From NCBI RefSeq assembly GCF_047675955.1, contig NW_027327443.1, positions 124,001-188,000 on the forward strand: 64,000 nt of DNA. The letters run 5' to 3'. Position 1 is the first letter of the stretch, and every line of letters starts with the position of its first letter. The position numbers were made by a program, and so were the translations under genes. Below, one piece after another: positions 29,274 through 42,615 of this stretch. The notes beneath the pieces were generated by a model, which made no database searches, had not been told where the DNA came from, and saw nothing but the letters and a program-made list of their open reading frames with translations. The DNA is from Chlorocebus sabaeus (lineage: Eukaryota; Chordata; Mammalia; Primates; Cercopithecidae).

Positions 29274-30291
29274 ATGGGGAAAAAGCAGGGCAGAAAAGCT
29301 GGAAATTCAAAAAATAAGAGCGCATCTCCCCCGGCAAAGGAGCGCAGCTCATCGCCAGCAACAGATCAAAGCTGGACGGAGAATGACTTTGACGACATGA
29401 GAGAAGAAGGCTTCAGTCCATCAAATTTCTCAGAGCTAAAGGAGGAATTACGTACCCAGCGCAAAGAAACTAAAAATCTTGAAAAAAAATGTGGAAGAAT
29501 TGATGGCTAGAGTCATTAATGCAGAGAAGCTCACAAACGAAATGAAAGACACGAAAACCATGGCACGAGAAATACGTGACAAATGCACAAGCTTCAGTAA
29601 CCGACTCGATCAACTGGAAGAAAGAATGTCAGCGATGGAGGATCAAATGAATGAAATGAAGCGAGAAGAGAAACCAAAAGAGAAAAGAAGAAAAAGAAAT
29701 GAACAAAGCCTGCAAGAAGTATGGGATTATGTAAAAAGACCAAATCTACGTCTGATTGGGGTGCCTGAAAGTGAGGGGGAAAATGGAACCAAGTTGGAAA
29801 ACACTCTTCAGGATATCATCCAGGAGAATTTCCCCAACCTAGTAGGGCAGGCCAACATTCAAATACAGGAAATACAGAGAACGCCACAAAGATACTCCTC
29901 GAGAAGAGCAACTCCAAGACACATAATTGCCAGATTCACCAAAGTTGAAATGAAGGAAAAAATCTTAAGGGCAGCCAGAGAGAAAGGTCGGGTTACCCAC
30001 AAAGGGAAGCCCATCAGACTAACAGCAGATCTCTCGGCAGAAACTCTTCAAGCCAGAAGAGAGTGGGGGCCGATATTCAACATTCTTAAAGAAAAGAATT
30101 TTAAACCCAGAATTTTATATCCAGCCAAACTAAGTTTCATAAGTGAAGGAGAAATAAAATCCTTTACAGATAAGCAAATGCTTAGAGATTTTGTCACCAC
30201 TAGGCCTGCCTTACAAGAGACCCTGAAGGAAGCACTAAACATGGAAAGGAACAACCGGTACCAGCCATTGCAAAAACATGCCAAAATGTAA
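29274..30291 (+). pseudogene. L1 ORF1p, frameshifted (copy 4)
   Basis: It starts like the intact copies (MGKKQGRK) but has one extra T at about 29490 (AAAAAAAATGTGG, where copies 2 and 3 have AAAAAAAAGTGG), which ends the first frame at 29510. The rest of the coiled coil, the RRM-like and the C-terminal domains continue in the next frame to 30291. The lesion lies near codon 73, so no normal ORF1p can be made. Confidence 0.93.
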
Positions 30292-30354
30292 AGACAATCA
30301 AGGCTAGGAAGAAACTGCATCAACTAATGAGCAAAATAACCAGTTAATATCATA

Positions 30355-33300
30355 ATGGCAGGATCAAGTTCACACATAACAATCTTAACCTTAAATTTAA
30401 ATGGACTAAATGCTCCAATTAAAAGACACCGAATGGCAAACTGGATAAAGAGTCAAGATCCATCAGTCTGCTGTATTCAGGAGACCCATCTCACACGCAG
30501 AGACATACATAGGCTCAAAATAAAGGGATGGAGGAAGATTTACCAAGCAAATGGAGAACAAAAAAAAGCGGGGGTTGCAATACTAGTCTCTGATAAAACA
30601 GACTTTAAACCATCAAAGATCAAAAGAGACAAAGAAGGCCATTACATAATGGTAAAGGGATCAATTCAACAGGAAGAGCTAACTATCCTAAATATATATG
30701 CACCCAATACAGGAGCACCCAGATTCATAAAGCAAGTCCTTAGAGACTTACAAAGAGACTTAGACTCCCGTGCAATAATAATGGGAGACTTCAACACTCC
30801 ACTGTCAACATTAGACAGATCAACGAGACAGAAAGCTAACAAGGATATCCAGGAATTGAACTCAACTCTGCAGCAAGCAGCCCTAATAGACATCTATAGA
30901 ACTCTCCACCCCAAATCAACAGAATATACATTCTTCTCAGCACCACATCGTACTTACTCCAAAATTGACCACGTAATTGGAAGTAAAGCACTCCTCAGCA
31001 AATGTACAAGAACAGAAATTATAACAAACTGTCTCTCAGACCACAGTGCAATCAAATTAGAACTCAGGACGAAGAAACTCAATCAAAACCGCTCAACTAC
31101 ATGGAAACTGAACAACCTGCTCCTGAATGACTACTGGGTACATAACGAAATGAAGGCAGAAATAAAGATGTTCTTTGAAACCAATGAGAACAAAGATACA
31201 ACATACCAGAATCTCTGGGACACATTTAAAGCAGTGTGTAGAGGGAAATTTATAGCACTAAATGCCCACAAGAGAAAGCAGGAAAGATCTAAAATTGACA
31301 CTCTAACATCGCAATTAAAAGAACTAGAGAAGCAAGAGCAAACACATTCGAAAGCTAGCAGAAGGCAAGAAATAACTAAGATCAGAGCAGAACTGAAGGA
31401 GATAGAGACACAAAAAACCCTCCAAAAAATCAATGAATCCAGGAGTTGGTTTTTGAAAAGATCAACAAAATTGACAGACCACTAGCAAGACTAATAAAGA
31501 AGAAAAGAGAGAAGAATCAAATCGACGCAATTAAAAATGATAAAGGGGATATCGCCACTGACCCCACAGAAATACAAACTACCCTCAGAGAATACTATAA
31601 ACACTTCTACGCAAATAAACTGGAAAATCTAGAAGAAATGGATAATTTCCTGGACACTTACACTCTTCCAAGACTAAACCAGGAAGAAGTTGAATCCCTG
31701 AATAGACCAATAGTAGGCTCTGAAATTGAGGCAATAATTAATAGCCTACCAACCAAAAAAAGTCCAGGACCAGATGGATTCACAGCTGATTTCTACCAGA
31801 GGTACAAGGAGGAGCTGGTACCATTCCTTCTGAAACTATTCCAATCAATAGAAAAAGAGGGAATCCTCCCTAACTCATTTTATGAGGCCAACATCATCCT
31901 GATACCAAAGCCTGGCAGAGACACAACAAAAAAAGAGAATTTTAGACCAATATCCCTGATGAACATCGATGCAAAAATCCTCAATAAAATACTGGCAAAC
32001 CGGATTCAGCAGCACATCAAAAAGCTTATCCACCATGAGCAAGTGGGCTTCATCCCTGGGATGCAAGGCTGGTTCAACATTCGCAAATCAATAAACGTAA
32101 TGCAGCACGTAAACTGAACCAAAGACAAGAACCACATGATTATCTCAATCGATGCAGAAAAGGCTTTTGACAAAATTCAACAGCCCTTCATGCTAAAAAC
32201 GCTCAATAAATTCGGTATTGATGGAACGTACCTCAAAATCATAAGAGCTATTTATGACAAACCCACAGCCAATATCATACTGAATGGGCAAAAACTGGAA
32301 AAATTCCCTTTGAAAACTGGCACAAGACAGGGATGCCCTCTCTCACCACTCCTATTCAACATAGTGTTGGAAGTTCTGGCTAGGGCAATCAGGCAAGAGA
32401 AAGAAATCAAGGGGATTCAGTTAGGAAAAGAAGAAGTCAAATTGTCCCTGTTTGCAGACGACATGATTGTATATTTAGAAAACCCCATTGTCTCAGCCCA
32501 AAATCTCCTTAAGCTGATCAGCAACTTCAGCAAAGTCTCAGGATACAAAATTAATGTGCAAAAATCACAAGCATTCTTATACACCAGTGACAGTCAAACA
32601 GAGAGCCAAATCAGGAATGAACTTCCATTCACAATTGCTTCAAAGAGAATAAAATACCTAGGAATCCAACTTACAAGGGATGTAAAGGACCTCTTCAAGG
32701 AGAACTACAAACCACTGCTCAGTGAAATAAAAGAGGACACAAACAAATGGAAGAACATACCATGCTCATGGAGAGGAAGAATCAATATCGTGAAAATGGC
32801 CATACTGCCCAAGGTAATTTATAGATTCAATGCCATCCCCATCAAGCTACCAATGAGCTTCTTCACAGAATTGGAAAAAACTGCTTTAAAGTTCATATGG
32901 AACCAAAAAAGAGCCCGCATCTCCAAGACAATCCTAGGTCAAAAGAACAAAGCTGGAGGCAGCACGCTACCTGACTTCAAACTATACTACAAGGCTACAG
33001 TAACCAAAACAGCATGGTACTGGTACCAAAACAGAGATATAGACCAATGGAACAGAACAGAGTCCTCAGAAATAATACCACACATCTACAGCCATCTGAT
33101 CTTTGACAAGCCTGAGAGAAACAAGAAATGGGGAAAGGATTCCCTATTTAATAAATGGTGCTGGGAAAATTGGCTAGCCATAAGTAGAAAGCTGAAACTG
33201 GATCCTTTCCTTACTCCTTATACGAAAATTAATTCAAGATGGATTAGAGACTTAAATGTTAGACCTAATACCATAAAAATCCTAGAGGAAAACCTAGGTA

Positions 33301-34180
33301 GTACCATTCAGGACATAGGCATGGGCAAAGACTTCATGTCTAAAACACCAAAAGCAACGGCAGCAAAAGCCAAAATTGACAAATGGGATCTCATTAAACT
33401 AAAGAGCTTCTGCACAGCAAAAGGAACTATCATCAGAGTGAACAGGCAACCTACAGAATGGGAGAAAATTTTTGCAATCTACTCATCTGACAAAGGGCTA
33501 ATATCCAGAACCTACAAAGAACTCAAACAAATTTACAAGAAAAAAAAAACAACCCCATCAAAAAGTGGGCAAAGGATATGAACAGACATTTCTCAAAAGA
33601 AGACATTCATACAGCCAACAGACACATGAAAAAATGCTCATCATCACTGGCCATCAGAGAAATGCAAATCAAAAGCACAATGAGATACCATCTCACACCA
33701 GTTAGAATGGCGATCATTAAAATGTCAGGAAACAACAGGTGCTGGAGAGGATGTGGAGAAATAGGAACACTTTTACACTGTTGGTGGGATTGTAAACTAG
33801 TTCAACCATTATGGAAAATAGTATGGCGATTCCTCAAGGATCTAGAACTAGATGTACCATATGACCCAGCCATCCCATTACTAGGTATATACCCAAAGGA
33901 TTATAAATTATGCTGCTATAAAGACACATGCACACGTATGTTTATTGCAGCACTATTCACAATAGCAAAGACTTGGAATCAACCCAAATGTCCATCAGTG
34001 ACAGATTGGATTAAGAAAATGTGGCACATATACACCATGGAATACTATGCAGCCATAAAAAAGGATGAGTTTGTGTCCTTTGTAGGGACATGGATGCAGC
34101 TGGAAACCATCATTCTCAGCAAACTATCACAAGAACAGAAAACCAAACACCGCATGTTCTCACTCATAGGCGGGAACTGA
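30355..34180 (+). pseudogene. L1 ORF2p, broken by two frameshifts and a stop (copy 4)
   Basis: The endonuclease domain is open from 30355. A T is missing from the run at about 31449-31453 (five T, where copies 2 and 3 have six), so that frame ends at 31485. The original phase is open again to TGA 32115-32117, the stop shared with copies 2 and 3, and then from 32136 with SIDAEKAF and FADD. One base is lost in the A-rich run near 33541-33549, ending that stretch at 33581. The C-terminal 200 codons with the Cys cluster run 33578-34180. Non-functional. Confidence 0.94.
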
Positions 34181-34436
34181 ACAATGAGATCACTTGGACT
34201 CGGGAAGGGGAACATCACACACCGGGGCCTATCATGGGGAGGGGAGAGCGGGGAGGGATTGCATTGGGAGTTATACCTGATGTAAATGACGAATTGATGG
34301 GTGCAGCACACCAACATGGCACAAGTATACATACGTAGCAAACCTGCAGGTTGTGCACATGTACCCTACAAGTTGAAGTTTAATAATGATAAATAAATTT
34401 AAAAAAAAAAAATAATAAATAAATAAATAATTAAAA

Positions 34437-34450
34437 AAGAAGCCTTTCGC
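34437..34450 (+). repeat. 3' target-site duplication of L1 copy 4
   Basis: AAGAAGCCTTTCGC, identical to the 5' copy at 28146-28159. Confidence 0.88.
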
Positions 34451-35954
34451 GAAGACTGATCTTGTGGAATTTGCAAAGTGATATTTGGAAGCCCATAAAG
34501 GGCCATGGTGAAAAAGGAAATATCTTCATTTAAAAACTGGAAAGAAGCTTTCTGAGAGACTGCTTTGTATTCTCTTAATTCATCTCACACAATTACCGCT
34601 TTCCCCTCAAGAATCCTTTCGCTAAGACTGCTCTTGTTTAATTTGCAGAGCGATATTTGGAAGCCCATAGAGGACTATGGTGAAAAAGGAAAAATCTTCA
34701 GTTAAAAACTGGAAAGAAGCTTTCTGACAAACTGCTTTGTGTTCTGTTAATTCATCTCACAGAGTTACAGCTTTCCCCTCAAGAAGTCTTTCTCTGAGAC
34801 TGTTCTTGTGGAAATTGCAAAGTGATGTTTGGAAGCTCAAAGGGACTATGGTGAAAAAAGAAATACACTAAGATAAAAACCGAAAAGAAACTTTCTGAAA
34901 AACTGCTTAGTGTTCTGTTAGTTCATCTCACAGAGTTATACCTTTCCCCTCAGGAAGCCGTTCACTAAGACTGTTCTTGTGAAATTTGGAAAGTAATATT
35001 AGGAAGCCCATAGAGGGCAATGGTGAAAAAGAAAATATCTTCCATTAAAAACTGTAAAGAATTTTCTGAGAAACTGACTTGTGTTCTGTTAATTCATGTC
35101 ACAGAGTTACAGCTTTCCACTTAAGAAGCCTTTTCCTAAGACTGTTCTTGTGGAATTTGCAAAGTGATATTTGGAAGCCCATAGATGGCTATGGTGAAAG
35201 AGAAATTATCTTCCTTAAGAAACTGGAAAGAAGCTTTCTGAGAGACAGCTTTGTGTTCCATTAATTAATCTCACAGAGTTACAGCTTTCCCCTCAAGAAG
35301 CCTTTCGCTAAGACTGTTCTTGTGGAATTTGCAACGTGACATTTGGAAGCCCATAAAGGGCCATGGTGAAAAAGGAAATATCTTCAGTTAAAAACTGGAA
35401 AGAAGCTTTCTGAGAGACTGCTTTGTATTTTCTTAATTCATCTCACACAATTACAGCATTCCCCTCAAGAAGCCTTCCGCTAAGACTGCTCTTTTTTAAT
35501 TTGCAGAGTGATATTTTGAAGCCCATAGATGGCTATGGTGAAAAAGGAAATATCTTCCGTTAAAAACTGGAAAGAAGCTTTCTGAGAAACTGCTTTGTGT
35601 TCTGTTAATTCATCTCACAGTGTTACAGCTTTCCCTCAGGAATCCTATAGTTAAAGCTGTTCTTGTAGAATTTGCAAAGCGATATTTGGAAGCCCATAGA
35701 GGGCTATGGTGAAAAAGTAAATATCCTAAAATAGAAACTGAAAAGAAACTTTCTGAGAAACTGCTTTGTGTTCTGTTAATTCGTCTCACAGAGTTACAGA
35801 TTTCCCCTCAAGAAGCCTTTCGCTAAGACGGTTCTTGTGGAATTTGCAAAGTGATATTTGGAAGCCCATAGAGGGCTATGGTGAGAAAGGAAATACGTTT
35901 AGTTTAAAACTGGAAAGAAGCTTTCTGAGAAACTGCTTTGTGTTCTGTTAATTC

Positions 35955-36298
35955 ATCTCACAGAGTCACAGCTGTACCCTGAAGAAGCCTTTCGCTAAGA
36001 CTGTTGTTTTGGAATTTGCAAAGTGATATTTGAAAGCCCTTAGAGGGCTATGGTGAAAACTGAAATATCTTCTGTAAAAAACTGTAAAGAATCTTTTTGA
36101 GAAGCTGCTTTGTGTTCTCTTAATTCATCTCACAGAGTCACAGCTGTACCCTCAAGAAGACTTTCGCTAAGACTGTTGTTTTGGAATTTGCAAAGTGATA
36201 TTTGAAAGCCCTTAGAGGGCTATGGTGAAAACTGAAATATGTTCTGTAAAAAACTGGAAAGAATCTTTCTGAGAAGCTGCTTTGTGTTCTGTTAATTC
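35955..36298 (+). repeat. Recent single-monomer tandem duplication
   Basis: Two adjacent monomers share the rare features GAGTCACAGCTGTACCCT, TTGTTTTGGAATTTGC, GAAAGCCCTTAGAGG and GTGAAAACTGAAATAT at an exact 172-bp offset, with only a few differences. Confidence 0.88.
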
Positions 36299-39200
36299 AT
36301 CACACAGAGTTACAGCTTTCCCCTGAAGAAGTCTTTCGCTAAGTCTGTTCTTGCGGAATTTTCAAAGTGATATTTGGAAGCACATAGAGAACTATGGTGA
36401 AAAAGGAAACATCTTCAGATAAAAACTGGAAAGAAGCTTTCTGAGAAACTGCTTTGTGTTCTCTTAATTCATTTCACAGGGTTATCGCTTTCCCCTCAAG
36501 AAGTCATTCACTAAGACTGTTCCTGTGGAATTTGCAAGGTGATATTTCGAAGCCCTTATAGGGCTATTTTGAAAAAGGAAATATCTTCCGTTACAATCTG
36601 GAAAGAATCTTTCTGAGAAACTGCTTGATGCTCTGATAATTCATCTCACGGAGTTTCAGTTTTCCCCTCAAGAAGCCGTTCACTAAGACTGATCCTGTGA
36701 AATTTTCAAAGTGATATATGGAAGCCCATAGAGGGCTATGGTGAAAAAGGAAATATCCTAGGATAAAAACTGAAAAGAAGCTTTCTGAGAAACCTCTTTG
36801 TTTTCTGTTAATTCAACTCACAGTGTTAAATCTTTCTCCTCAAGAAGCGTTTCGCTAAGACTGTTCTTGTGGCATTTGCAAAGTGATATTTAGAAGCCCA
36901 TAGAGGGCTATGGTGAAACTTTAAATATCCTAACATAAAAACCGAAAAGAAGCTTTCTGAGAAACTGTTTTGTGATCTGTTAATTCATCTCCAGTGTTAC
37001 AGTTTTCCCTCAAGAAACCTTTCATGAAGACTGTTCTTGTGAAATTTGCAAAGTGATATTTGGAAGCCCATAGAGGGCTATGGTGAAAAAGGAAACATCT
37101 TCAGATAAAAACTGGAAAGAAGCTTTCTGAGAAACTGCTTTGTGATCTGTTAATTCATCTCACAGATTTACAGCGTTCTCCTCAAAAAGCCTTTCACTAA
37201 GGTTGTTCTTGTGGAATTTGGTAAGTGATATTTGGAAGCCCGTAGAGGATTATGGTCAAAAAGGAAATATCTTCAGTTGACTACTTGAAAGAAGCTTTCT
37301 GAGAAACTGCTTTGTGTTCTATTATTTCATCTCACAGAGTTACAGCTTTCTCCTCAAGAAGCCTTTCGCTAAGACTGTTCTTATGGAATATGCAAAGTGA
37401 TATTTGGAAGCCCATAGAGGGCTATGGTGAAAAAGGAATTATCCTAATATGAAACCTGAAAAGAAGCTTTCTGAGAAACTGCTTTGTGTTCTGTTAATTC
37501 AACTCAGAGAGTTACAGCTTTCCCTTCAAGAAGCCTATCTCAAGAAGACTTTCGCTTAGACTGCTCTTGTGAAATTTGCAAAGTAACATTTGGAAGCCCA
37601 TAGTGGGCTATGGTGAAAAGGGAAATTTCTTCCGTTAAAAACTGGAAAGAAGTTCACTGAGTAAATGCTTTGTGTTCTATTAATTCATCTCACAGAATTA
37701 CAGCTGTACCCTCAAGAAGCCTTTCCCTGAGACAGTTCTTGTGGAATTTGCAAAGTGATATTTGAAGCCCATAGAGGGCTATGGTAAAAAAGGAAATATC
37801 TTCAGTTGAAAACTGGAAGGAAGATTTCTGACAAACTGCTTTGGGTTCTGTTAATACATCTCACAGAGTTGCAACTTTCCCCTAAAGAAGCCTTTCGCTA
37901 AGACTGATTCTGGTGAATTTGCAAAGTGATATTTGGAAGCCCATAAAGGGATATGGTGAAAAATCAAATATCCTAAGATAAACACAGAAAAGTAGCTTTC
38001 TGAGAAACTGCTTTGTGTTCTGCTAATTCATCTCACAGAGTTATATCTTTCCCATCAAGAAGACTTTCGGTAAGAATGTTCTTGTGAAATTTGCAAAGTG
38101 ATATTTTGAAGCCCAGAGAGGGCTATGAAAAAAGGAAATATCCTAAGATAAAAACTGAAAGAAGCTTTCTGAGAAACTGGTTTGAGTTCTGTTAATTCAT
38201 CTCACAGAGTTACAGCTTTCCCCTCAAGAAGCCTTTCGCTAAGACTGTTCTTGTGATATTTGCAAAGTGATATTTGGAAGCCCTAGGGTGCTATGGTGAA
38301 AATCGAAACAACCTCTGGTAACAACAGGAAAGAAGCTTTCTGAGAAACTGCTTTGTGTTCTGTTAATTCATCTCACAGAGTTACAGCATTCTTCTCAAGA
38401 AGCCTTTCGCTAAGGCTGTTCTTGTGGAATTTGCAAAGTGATATTTGGAAGCCCGTAGAGTTCAATGGTGAAAACGGAAATATCTTCAATTAACTACTTT
38501 AAAGAAGCTTTCTGAGAAACTGCTTTATGTTCTATTAATGCATCTCACAGAGTAACAGCTTTCCCGTCAAGAAGCCTTTCGCTAAGACTGTTTTTGTGGA
38601 ATTTGCAAAGTGATATTCGGAGGCCCATAGAGGGCTATGGTGAAAATGGAGATATCCTAAGATAAAAACCGAAAGGAAGCTTTCTGAGAAACTGCTTAGT
38701 GTTCTGTTAATTCAGCTCACAGAGTTACAGCTTCTTCCTCAGGAAGCCTTTCGCTAAGACTGTTCTTGTGGAATTTCCAAAGAGATATTTGAAACCCTTA
38801 GACGGCTATGGTGAAAAAGGAAATATCTTCCGTTGAAAACTGGAAAGAAGCTTTCTGAGAGACTGCTTTGTGTTCTCTTAATTCATCTCACAGAGTTACA
38901 GCTTTTCCCTCAAGAAGCCTTTCGCTAAGACTGTTCTTCTGGTATGTGCAAAGTGATATTTGGAAGCCCATAGAGGGCTATGGTGAAAAAGGAAATATCC
39001 TAAGATAAAAACTGAAAAGAAGCTTTCTGAGAAACTGCTTTGTTTTTTGTTAATTCATCTCACAGAGTTACAGCTTTCCCCTCAAGAAGCCTTTCGCTAA
39101 GACAGTCCTTGTGGAATATGCAAAGTGATATTAGGAAGCCGATAGAGGTCTATGGTAAAAAAGGAAATATCTTATGTTAAAAACTGGAAATAAGCTTTCT

Positions 39201-39330
39201 GAGAAACTGCTTTGTGTTCTGTTAATTCTTCTCACAGAGCTACAGCTTTCCCTTCAAGAAGCCGTTCACTGAGACCGTTCTTCAGGAATTTGCAAAGTGA
39301 TATTTGGAAGCCCTTAGAAGGCTATATGAA

Positions 39331-39344
39331 AAAGGAAATATCCT
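39331..39344 (+). repeat. 5' target-site duplication of AluY
   Basis: AAAGGAAATATCCT, repeated exactly at 39649-39662. Confidence 0.93.
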
Positions 39345-39648
39345 GGCCGGGCGCGGTGGCTCAAGTCTGTAATCACAGCACTTTGGGAGGCCGAGACGGG
39401 CGGATCACGAGGTCAGGAGATCGAAACCATCCTGGCTAACTCAGTGAAACCCCGTCTCTACTAAAAAATACAAAAAACTGGCCGGGCGAGGTGGCGGGCG
39501 CCTGTAGTCCCAGCTACTCGGGAGGCTGAGGCAGGAGAATGGCGAGAACCCGGGAGGCGGAGCTTTCAGTGAGCTGAGATCCGGCCACTGCACTCCAGCC
39601 TGGGCGACAGAGCGAGACTCCGTCTCAAAAAAAAAAAAAAAAAAAAAG
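39345..39648 (+). mobile_element. AluY-type SINE (cercopithecid AluYRa-like), full length
   Basis: A complete dimeric Alu from GGCCGGGCGCGGTGGCTC to a 3' A run (39627-39647). The RNA polymerase III B box GATCGAAAC is at 39419-39427, the middle A-rich linker is near 39465, and the right arm begins GGCCGGGCGAGGTGGCGGGC. The right-arm GATCCGGCCACTGCACTCC is the form I know from macaque and baboon AluY lineages. An exact 14-bp target duplication shows a clean insertion, in the A box region of an alpha monomer. Confidence 0.95.
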
Positions 39649-39662
39649 AAAGGAAATATCCT
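39649..39662 (+). repeat. 3' target-site duplication of AluY
   Basis: AAAGGAAATATCCT, exact match to 39331-39344. Confidence 0.93.
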
Positions 39663-41109
39663 AAGATAAAAACTGAAAATAAGATTTCTGAGAAACTGCT
39701 TGTGTTCTGTTAATTCATCTCAAAGATTTACAGCTTTCCCCTCAAGAAGAATTTCGCTAAGACTGTTGTTTTGGAATTTGGAAAGTGATATTTGGAAACC
39801 CTTAGTGGGCTATGGTAAAAACTGAAATATCTTCAGTAAAAAACTGGAAAGAAGCTTTCTGAGAAACTGCTTTGTGTTCTGTTAATTCATCTCACAGAGT
39901 TACAGCTTTCCCCTCAAGAAGCCTTTCGCTAACTCTCTTCTTGTGGAATTGGCAAAGTGATATTTGGAAGCCCATATAGAACTATGATGAAAAAGAAATT
40001 GTCCTAAGATAAAAACTGAAAAGAAGCTTTATGAGAAACTGCTTTGTGTTCTGTTAATTCATCTTACACAGTTACAGCTTTCCCGTCAAGGAGCCGTTCA
40101 CTGAGACTGTTCTTGTGGAATTTGCAAAGTGATATTGGAAGCCGATAGAGGGTTATGGCGAAAAGGGAAATATCTTAAGATAAAAACCGAAAAGAAGCTT
40201 TCTGAGAAACTGAATTGTGTTCTCTTAATTCATCTCACAGAGTTATAGCTTTCCCCACAAGAAGTCATTCACTAAGACTGTCCCTGTGGAGTTGCAAGGT
40301 GATATTTGGAAGCTCTTAGAGGGCTATTTAGAAAAAGGAAATATCTTCCGTTAAAAACTGTAAAGAATCTTTCTGAGAAACTGCTTGAAGCTCTGTTAAT
40401 TCATCTCACAGAGTTACAGCTTTCCCCTCAAGAAGCCGTTCACTAAGGTTGTTCCTGTGGAATTTCAAGGTGATGCTTGGAAGCCCTTAGTGGGTTATGA
40501 TGAAAAAGGAAATATATTCCGTTAAAAACTGGAAAGAAGCTTTCTGAGAAACTACTTTGTGTTCTGTTAAATCATCTTACAGAGTTACAGTTTTCCCCTC
40601 ATGAAGCCTTTCGCTAAGGCTTTTCTTTTGGGATTGGCAAAGTGATATTTGGAAGTCCACAGAGGGCTATGGTGAAAAAGGAAATCTCTTCCGTTAAAAA
40701 CGGGAAAGAAGCTTTCAGAGAAACTGCTTTGTGTTCTTTTAATTCATCTCACAGAGTTACAGCTTTCCCCTACAGAAGCCTTCCACTAAGACTGTTCTGG
40801 TGGAATTTTCAAAGTGGTATTTGGAAGCCCTTAGGGGGCTATGGTGAAAAACGAAATATCTTCGGTTACAAACTGGAAAGAAGCTTTCTGAGAAACTGCT
40901 TTGTGTTCTGTTAAATCATGTTACAGAGTTACAGTTTTCCCCTCATGAAGCCTTTCGCTAAGACTTTTCTTGTGGGATTTGCAAAGTGATCTTTGGAAGT
41001 CCATAGAAAGCTATGGTGAAGAAGGAAATATCTTATGTTAAAAAGTGGAAAGAAACGTTCTGAGAGACTGCTTTGTTTTCCGTTAATTGTTCACACAGTG
41101 TTACACCTT

Positions 41110-42615
41110 TCCCCTCAAGAAGCCTTTCTCAAAGACTGTTCTTGTAGAATTTGAAAAGTGATATTTTGAAGCAAGAAGAGGGATGTGGTGAAAAGGGAAC
41201 TATCTTCCGTTAAAAATTGGAAGGAAGCTTTCTGAGAAACTGATTTGTGTTCTGTTAATTCATCTCACAGAGTTATAGCATTCCCATCAAGAAGACTTTC
41301 GGTAAGACTGTTCTTGTGGAATTTGCAAAGTGATATTTGGAAGCCCGTAGAGGGTTATGGTGAAAAAGGAAATATCCTAAGATAGAAACTGAAAAGAAGC
41401 TTTCTGAGAAACCGCTTTGTGTTCCATTAATTGATATCACGGAGTTACAGCTTTCCCCTCGAGAAGCCTTTCTCAAAGGCTGTTCTTGTGGAATTTGCAA
41501 AGTGATATTTGGAAGCCTATAGAGGGCTATGGTAAAGAAGGAAATATCTTCAGTTAAAAACTAAAAAGAAGCTTTCTGAGAAACTCATTTGCATTCTGTT
41601 AATTCATCTCACAGAGTTACAGCTTTCCCCTCAAGAATCCTTTCGCTAAGACTCCTCTTGTGAAATTTGCAAAGAGATATTTAGAAGCCCTTAGAGGGCT
41701 ATGAAAAAAGGAAATATCCTAAGATAAAAACTGAAAGGAAGCTTTCTGAGAAACTTCTTTGTGTTCTGTTAATTCATCTCACAGAGTTACAGCTTTCCCC
41801 TCAAGAAGCCTTTCGCTAAGGCTGTTCTTGTGGAATTTGCTAAGTGATATTTGGAAGCCAATAGAGGGCAATGGTGAAAAAGGAAATATGCTGAGATAAA
41901 AATTGAAAAGAAGCTTTCTGAGAAACTGCTTTGCATTCTGTTAAAAGATATCAGAGAGTTAAAGCTTTCCCCTCAAGAAGCCTTCTGCTAAGGCAGTTCT
42001 TGTGGAATTTGCAAAGTGATATTTGGAAGCCTATAGAGGGCTATGGTGAGAAAGGAAACACCTTCAGTTAAAAACTGGAAAGAAGCTTTCTGAGAAACTG
42101 CTTGGTGTTCTGTTAATTCATCTCAGAGTTACAGCATTCTCCTAAAGATGCCTTTCGCTAAGTCTGTTCTTGTGGAATTTGCAAACTGATACTTGGAAGC
42201 CCTTAGAGGGCTATGGTGAAGAAGGAAATATCTTCAGATAAAAACTGGAAAGAAGTTTTCTGAGAAACTGCTTTGCGTTCTGTTTATTCATCTCACAGAG
42301 TTACAGCTTTCCCCTCAAGAATCTTTACGCTAAGACAGTTCTTGTTGCATTTCCAAAGTGATAATTGGAAGCCCATAGAAGGCTATTGTGAAAAAGGAAA
42401 TATCTTCCGTTAAAAACTGCGAAGAAGCTTTCTGAGAAACTGCTTTGTGTTCTGTTAATTCATCTCAGAGAGTTACAGGTTTCCCCTCAAGAAACCTTTC
42501 GCTAAGACTGTACTTGTGGAATTTCCAAAGTGATATTTGGAAGTCCATAGAGGGCTAAGGTGAAAAAGGAAACATCTTTTGTTATAAACTGGATAGAAGA
42601 TTTCTGAGAAACTGC
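41110..42615 (+). repeat. Duplicated block A, first copy (about 9 monomers)
   Basis: It matches 50785-52292 at an offset of 9675-9677. Shared rare features are GAAGCAAGAAGAGGG, TATAGCATTCCCATCAAGAA, and GGATAGAAGATTTCTG at the end. Confidence 0.9.

Larger units (their letters stand above)
28160..34436 (+). mobile_element. L1 copy 4, near full length with duplicated 5' start, the least rearranged leader
   Basis: About 6.28 kb. It has the 85-bp partial leader (28160-28244), then the full L1 start at 28245, and keeps the 89-bp segment missing from copy 3. ORF1 and ORF2 are both frameshifted at positions private to this copy. It lacks the extra G in ORF2 shared by copies 2 and 3, and shares the TGA with them. 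The tail is degenerate and A-rich. Its start is 8282 bp after that of copy 3. Confidence 0.97.
34439..39344 (+). repeat. Alpha-satellite array, about 28 monomers
   Basis: The first roughly 1450 bp (to about 35890) copies the flank of L1 copy 3 (26076 to about 27525). The series then diverges at GTGAGAAAGGAAATACGTTT. It includes a nearly identical adjacent monomer pair (35955-36298) and a 14-bp partial duplication at 37525-37552. It ends where the Alu is inserted. Confidence 0.95.
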
